In this document: piece by piece, positions 60,506 through 64,000 of the stretch | Numbering within the stretch: position 1 is the stretch's first letter | Layout: each line of letters opens with the position of its first letter | Origin: Syngnathus acus | Lineage: Eukaryota; Chordata; Actinopteri; Syngnathiformes; Syngnathidae | Reading direction: 5' to 3' | Length of the DNA: 64,000 bases | Assembly (NCBI RefSeq): GCF_901709675.1 | Contig: NC_051099.1 | Coordinates: 1,054,001-1,118,000, forward strand | Translations under genes and position numbers: made by a program | The notes under the pieces: generated by a model | The model's database searches: none | Told to the model about the DNA's origin: nothing | What the model saw: only the letters and a program-made list of their open reading frames with translations

Positions 60506-61309
60506 ATTTAAGTGACTGACAGCATTCAGGTAACTAACAACATTGTATCATCTTCTAATTCCTAAAAGAATGTAATTTCCCCCAGAAAACACACAAAAAG
60601 CCCCAAATCAACTACTTCATATTTGATCTTTTTTTCCCCCCCTCCATTTCAGGGATATTGGTGCATGATGTGTTTAACTAAGCGAATTTTGCAGAGATGG
60701 TGTGAAAATAATTTAGGCACAAAAAAGGTTTAGTCAAAAATACATACCGCAGTGTGAAAGGTCAAAGTGTTCCTAAATGTTTATTGCTTAAAATATTCAT
60801 TATGGCAAAGCAATATATTTTTATGATCATTTATTCATGTCATTTTTCATCCTTTGGTTCTTCGGATATTCCAATTAAAACAATGCACATCCAGTGGGCT
60901 CAGTCAATAGGTTTACCCTATACATTTAATTTGTGCATTTACACCTCATTAGGATTCCTCATTTCTGCTCCCAAATGAGCCACGTGGCTGGCTAATTTCA
61001 TCAGTCTGGTCGGCATACATTGATGTTACCTCTGGAGAACCGTTTAAAAAAGAAAGTGGAGCTTCTTTTGCAATGAAAGTGACCCACAGCAGTAAACACA
61101 AATCGAAAAAAAGAGGCCCAGGTGGCATTTATTTACAACAAGATTCATTCATACACATTCCTTTCTGACACATTGTGACTGACTGCTACCAAGCTGAATT
61201 GTGTAGACTTTGGTTTGACGAGAATAGGTTATTATTAGTTCTAAATGTAAGAAGCAGAGAATGCACAGCGAGGACACCTATCTATTGAATCCAGGATGGA
61301 TGCAAAACC

Positions 61310-64000
61310 TCAAAAGAGGTTTGGGTAGAACCTCAAACCCTCAACGGAGTCATCTCGACAAAGATGGCCCATCTTCTCAGCCAGAAGCAAACTGCAATAT
61401 GGAGGGCAAAGACAATCTTTGTTTCATTGCGATGATGGTGATGCATCACCATATTTGACACTTACCGCTCCTTAGACAGAAGCACAGAGAGACCCACAAG
61501 TTTAGCAAACTCCTCTGCTGTTAAAGACCCTTTCTCTGTCACCTGATAGGAAAGAAGAAAGGGAATAACGTCAAACGTGACTTCTTTGCCAAGAAGTAAC
61601 AGCGAAGCTCACATTGTCCAGGGCTGAGGCGATCATTTCCTCTTCGCTGTGAGACTGCAACTGGACCACCATCACACCACTGTCAAATACACGCAGCCTG
61701 CGCAAGGTAAAAGTGGCTGCTGTCATGTCATGTTCACGTGATTTGACAATCTTTTGTCATGCCATTTTCCTTCTCATCTTTTGCCATACAAGTGAAGGAC
61801 TACTGCGGAAGGTCTTGTTCGGTACAAAATCTCAGGAAGTGACCCAAGTGGTCAACATTTTGAAAAACAGGAAGCCTGGCAGGAAAAGCCTGGCTGGTTC
61901 TTCTATGTAGGTCAACAAGGGGGCGATTCTAGGATTGGACGTTTAGGGGAAGCGTGCAGGTAGTGTGCTCTGACCACACTCTTATTTTGTATGTCGTTTT
62001 GATTTTATGTGGGAATTGCTGTGGGAAAGCTTCTTAGAAGAAAAAAAAAAACACACCTCAGTGGGAGTTTCAAGGGCTCAAACATTTTGCATGCATTCAA
62101 TAAATCATCCGGAGATAAAAGCTGTCAAAACAAGGACAAAAAAAACATCTCTGTTAGCGTCTTTAAATCCATGAAGCTTTGGTTGTGTTACTTTGGATGG
62201 TCGGAATACCTCCATGCCTCGAGCCCGGTTGACCAGACAGTACACCTCGGACAGCGCCATCATGCCTCCGCGCTCCTGAGAAGGTCGATAATGATCAACT
62301 TGTTTAAAGATGGCGGCCCAAGTGGTATGGAATGCTTACCTCCAGAGGGGCCAGGAGCATATCCCCCAGTTGTTTAGCCAGCTGCATGTGGTAATGTGTG
62401 CCAGAGCCATGTGTTTCCCTGGTGACGGGGTTAGCGATGCCCATGCTCAGCAGGTAGGACTTAAAGCGGATGGTCTGGAAAGTAGAAATAACACGTTATT
62501 GTGGTGCAAGCATCCACCTTGATTAGCTCAAGTTATGACCTCATCCTCTGTTATGTCCCCTTGCTTGTCTTTTATCTTATTAGCGATGGATTTGGACAGC
62601 TCAACCATCTCTTTGGCCTGATTGAGGGGAGAAGAGAGAAGACACACACTTGGTAAAGTCCACTAATTGTTTTTATCACGCAAACAAATGTTCTTTACCT
62701 TTACCATCAGCTTACTGAGATCCTCAAAGGCCTACAGAAGGGGGAAAAAAAGTGTAATAAGCACAGAATTGTCACAATTCAATGTTTGTATTGATTGTAA
62801 GGGCATTTTTGTTTACTTTGGCCACAACACAATCAGCCAAGATATTTTACAACACCTCTGAGATGTTTTTGTCCGTTTCTTTCCTCCTCTCCTCTATTTT
62901 ACGCTCAATGCCAACAATCCCGACTGCGCGTGTCCTTCCTGCCTGCAAGACCACAATGGAAAGGAAAGAGAAATCGTTTCACATTTTTAGAGTAGAGGAA
63001 CCAAGACAGCAGGAACAAATTGTAGTCAGCAGAGAGTGTCGATATATTTTGTAGAGATAGTTTCATACGGTTAAATACCACTTGCATGAGTAATTGTAAT
63101 TTCATTCGAGGGGATTTAAAGTGTATGAAAATGAAATTGTGATCTGTGATGCATATTTCATTAGAGCCAATTCAATGATGTGAATAAAGGGACACATGCA
63201 CAGTTTCAACACAAAAAAGGGAAGCAACACTGCCATCCAGTGGGATGTATTTTAAATGGACAGTCATCACATGAGAATGTTCCCCCTCGATCTAAAAGCC
63301 GACCGACACCAGAAAGAAACGAGAGGGTGTGTTCAAACCTGTGAGCCGCGTCTTATTTCGATTGGTTGCGAAGCGGGTGTGTTCTCCCATCTCTTCTGTA
63401 TCATCTCCTCATTTAGCCTCCTGAAAAACTTGAGATGAAATAAAAGCACTATCAAGTGGACATATTATGGGAAAACTGACACTGATTGTTGGATCCCTGA
63501 CGGCCGAGGTGACTGAGGAATTAAGTTTCTGTATAGAGGACTCCAAAGTCACTTTAGAGCAATAGTGGTGGGGTTTACCTCAATCTGCCCATGTTCTTTA
63601 AAAGAGAGCTTGATGTAGGAAAACTTGCTTTGTTGGTAAGGACCTTGCTCCTTGTTGGCAGGAGCTGGATGCAAGTGTATGACAATCTTTGCACTGCAAC
63701 GAAGAAGAAAACAAGACATAAGAGTTGAAGGCAAATGCATGCTATTTAAAATGAACGTTCTAAAAAAAAAACTCACAACTACATGTATAAACATGTACTA
63801 TATACATATGTACAGTGCAGGTTACTCACCTCTTCCCTATTCCCGCTGCCTGCTCCTCAAAAAACAAGATTTGTGACAATGGCATAGAAATGCAGCACTC
63901 CTGTGAAAAATAACATATGTGCATTGTTGTTTACATTATGTACATACAATTTAATCAAAGACAAGCCCTTACGTGATTTTTAGCGTCCCTCCATATCAAG
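61310..64000 (-). CDS. vps36: VPS36, ESCRT-II subunit (5' end outside the window)
   Basis: ESCRT-II subunit that binds ubiquitin and phosphoinositide through its GLUE domain and sorts cargo into multivesicular endosomes together with VPS22 and VPS25. Thirteen exons are visible: 63973-64000 (cut), 63830-63900, 63579-63693, 63339-63428, 62856-62942, 62699-62731, 62540-62617, 62340-62474, 62210-62275, 62057-62121, 61613-61697, 61466-61542, 61310-61391. They give about 336 aa, corresponding to roughly residue 50 onward of a protein of about 386. The remaining GLUE part is LIWRDAKNH...[11 protein letters not shown]...[13 protein letters not shown]; the linker helix [20 protein letters not shown] and winged-helix core [54 protein letters not shown] and [20 protein letters not shown] are near identical to vertebrate VPS36. 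Tail-to-head with thsd1. Confidence 0.96.

Larger units (their letters stand above)
59643..61309. other. thsd1 upstream region and vps36 3' region
   Basis: The thsd1 promoter is probably near 60230-60420, where CpGs rise and a 16-bp inverted repeat occurs. A retroposon-like fragment follows at 60437-60505. Minus-strand AATAAA at 61128-61133 is a likely vps36 poly(A) signal. No coding exon is recognised. Confidence 0.5.

Overview
The window looks like nuclear DNA of a teleost fish, probably a percomorph. Genes have many short exons with GT-AG introns of roughly 60 to 1,000 bp. Intergenic DNA carries many simple repeats, and one intron holds a fish-type palindromic transposon. Every protein call comes from my own conceptual splicing and from recognising conserved vertebrate families; no search was run. 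Where the full coding sequence lies inside the window, the spliced length matches the family well (ACER3 267 aa, GDPD5 604 aa, SERPINH1 409 aa, THSD1 893 aa).

Layout. (1) 1-30.8 kb is a gene-poor stretch in which I find no believable coding exon. It holds microsatellites, a large CTGC/GTGG repeat, two CpG-richer patches and several striking groups of nuclear-receptor-type AGGTCA half-sites. (2) 30.8-34.9 kb (+) is a SAM/SH3 adaptor of the SAMSN1/SASH family whose first exon was not found. (3) 36.2-41.25 kb (-) is a GDPD5/GDE2-type six-transmembrane glycerophosphodiesterase in which both catalytic histidines read as arginine. (4) 43.96-45.64 kb (+) is serpinh1 (HSP47), with a C-terminal RDEL. 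(5) 46.3-49.2 kb (+) is acer3. (6) 51.07-53.4 kb (+) is a very divergent TCF/LEF-like HMG-box gene with no visible beta-catenin-binding N-terminus. (7) 54.33-55.85 kb (+) is a fibrinogen-like (FGL1-type) secreted protein. (8) 56.2-59.64 kb (-) is thsd1. (9) 61.3 kb to the window edge (-) is vps36, cut off at its 5' side.

The gene order joins blocks that are separate in human: GDPD5, SERPINH1 and ACER3 lie on 11q13, THSD1 and VPS36 on 13q14, and SAMSN1 on 21q11. gdpd5 and serpinh1 are head-to-head over 2.7 kb. The pairs samsn1/gdpd5 and fgl1-like/thsd1 are convergent. These genes do not form an operon or a single pathway; the linkage is ordinary vertebrate synteny. The points most worth a second look are the histidine-less GDPD5, the TCF/LEF-like gene with its duplicated C-terminal motif, and the half-site cluster at 29.1-29.4 kb.
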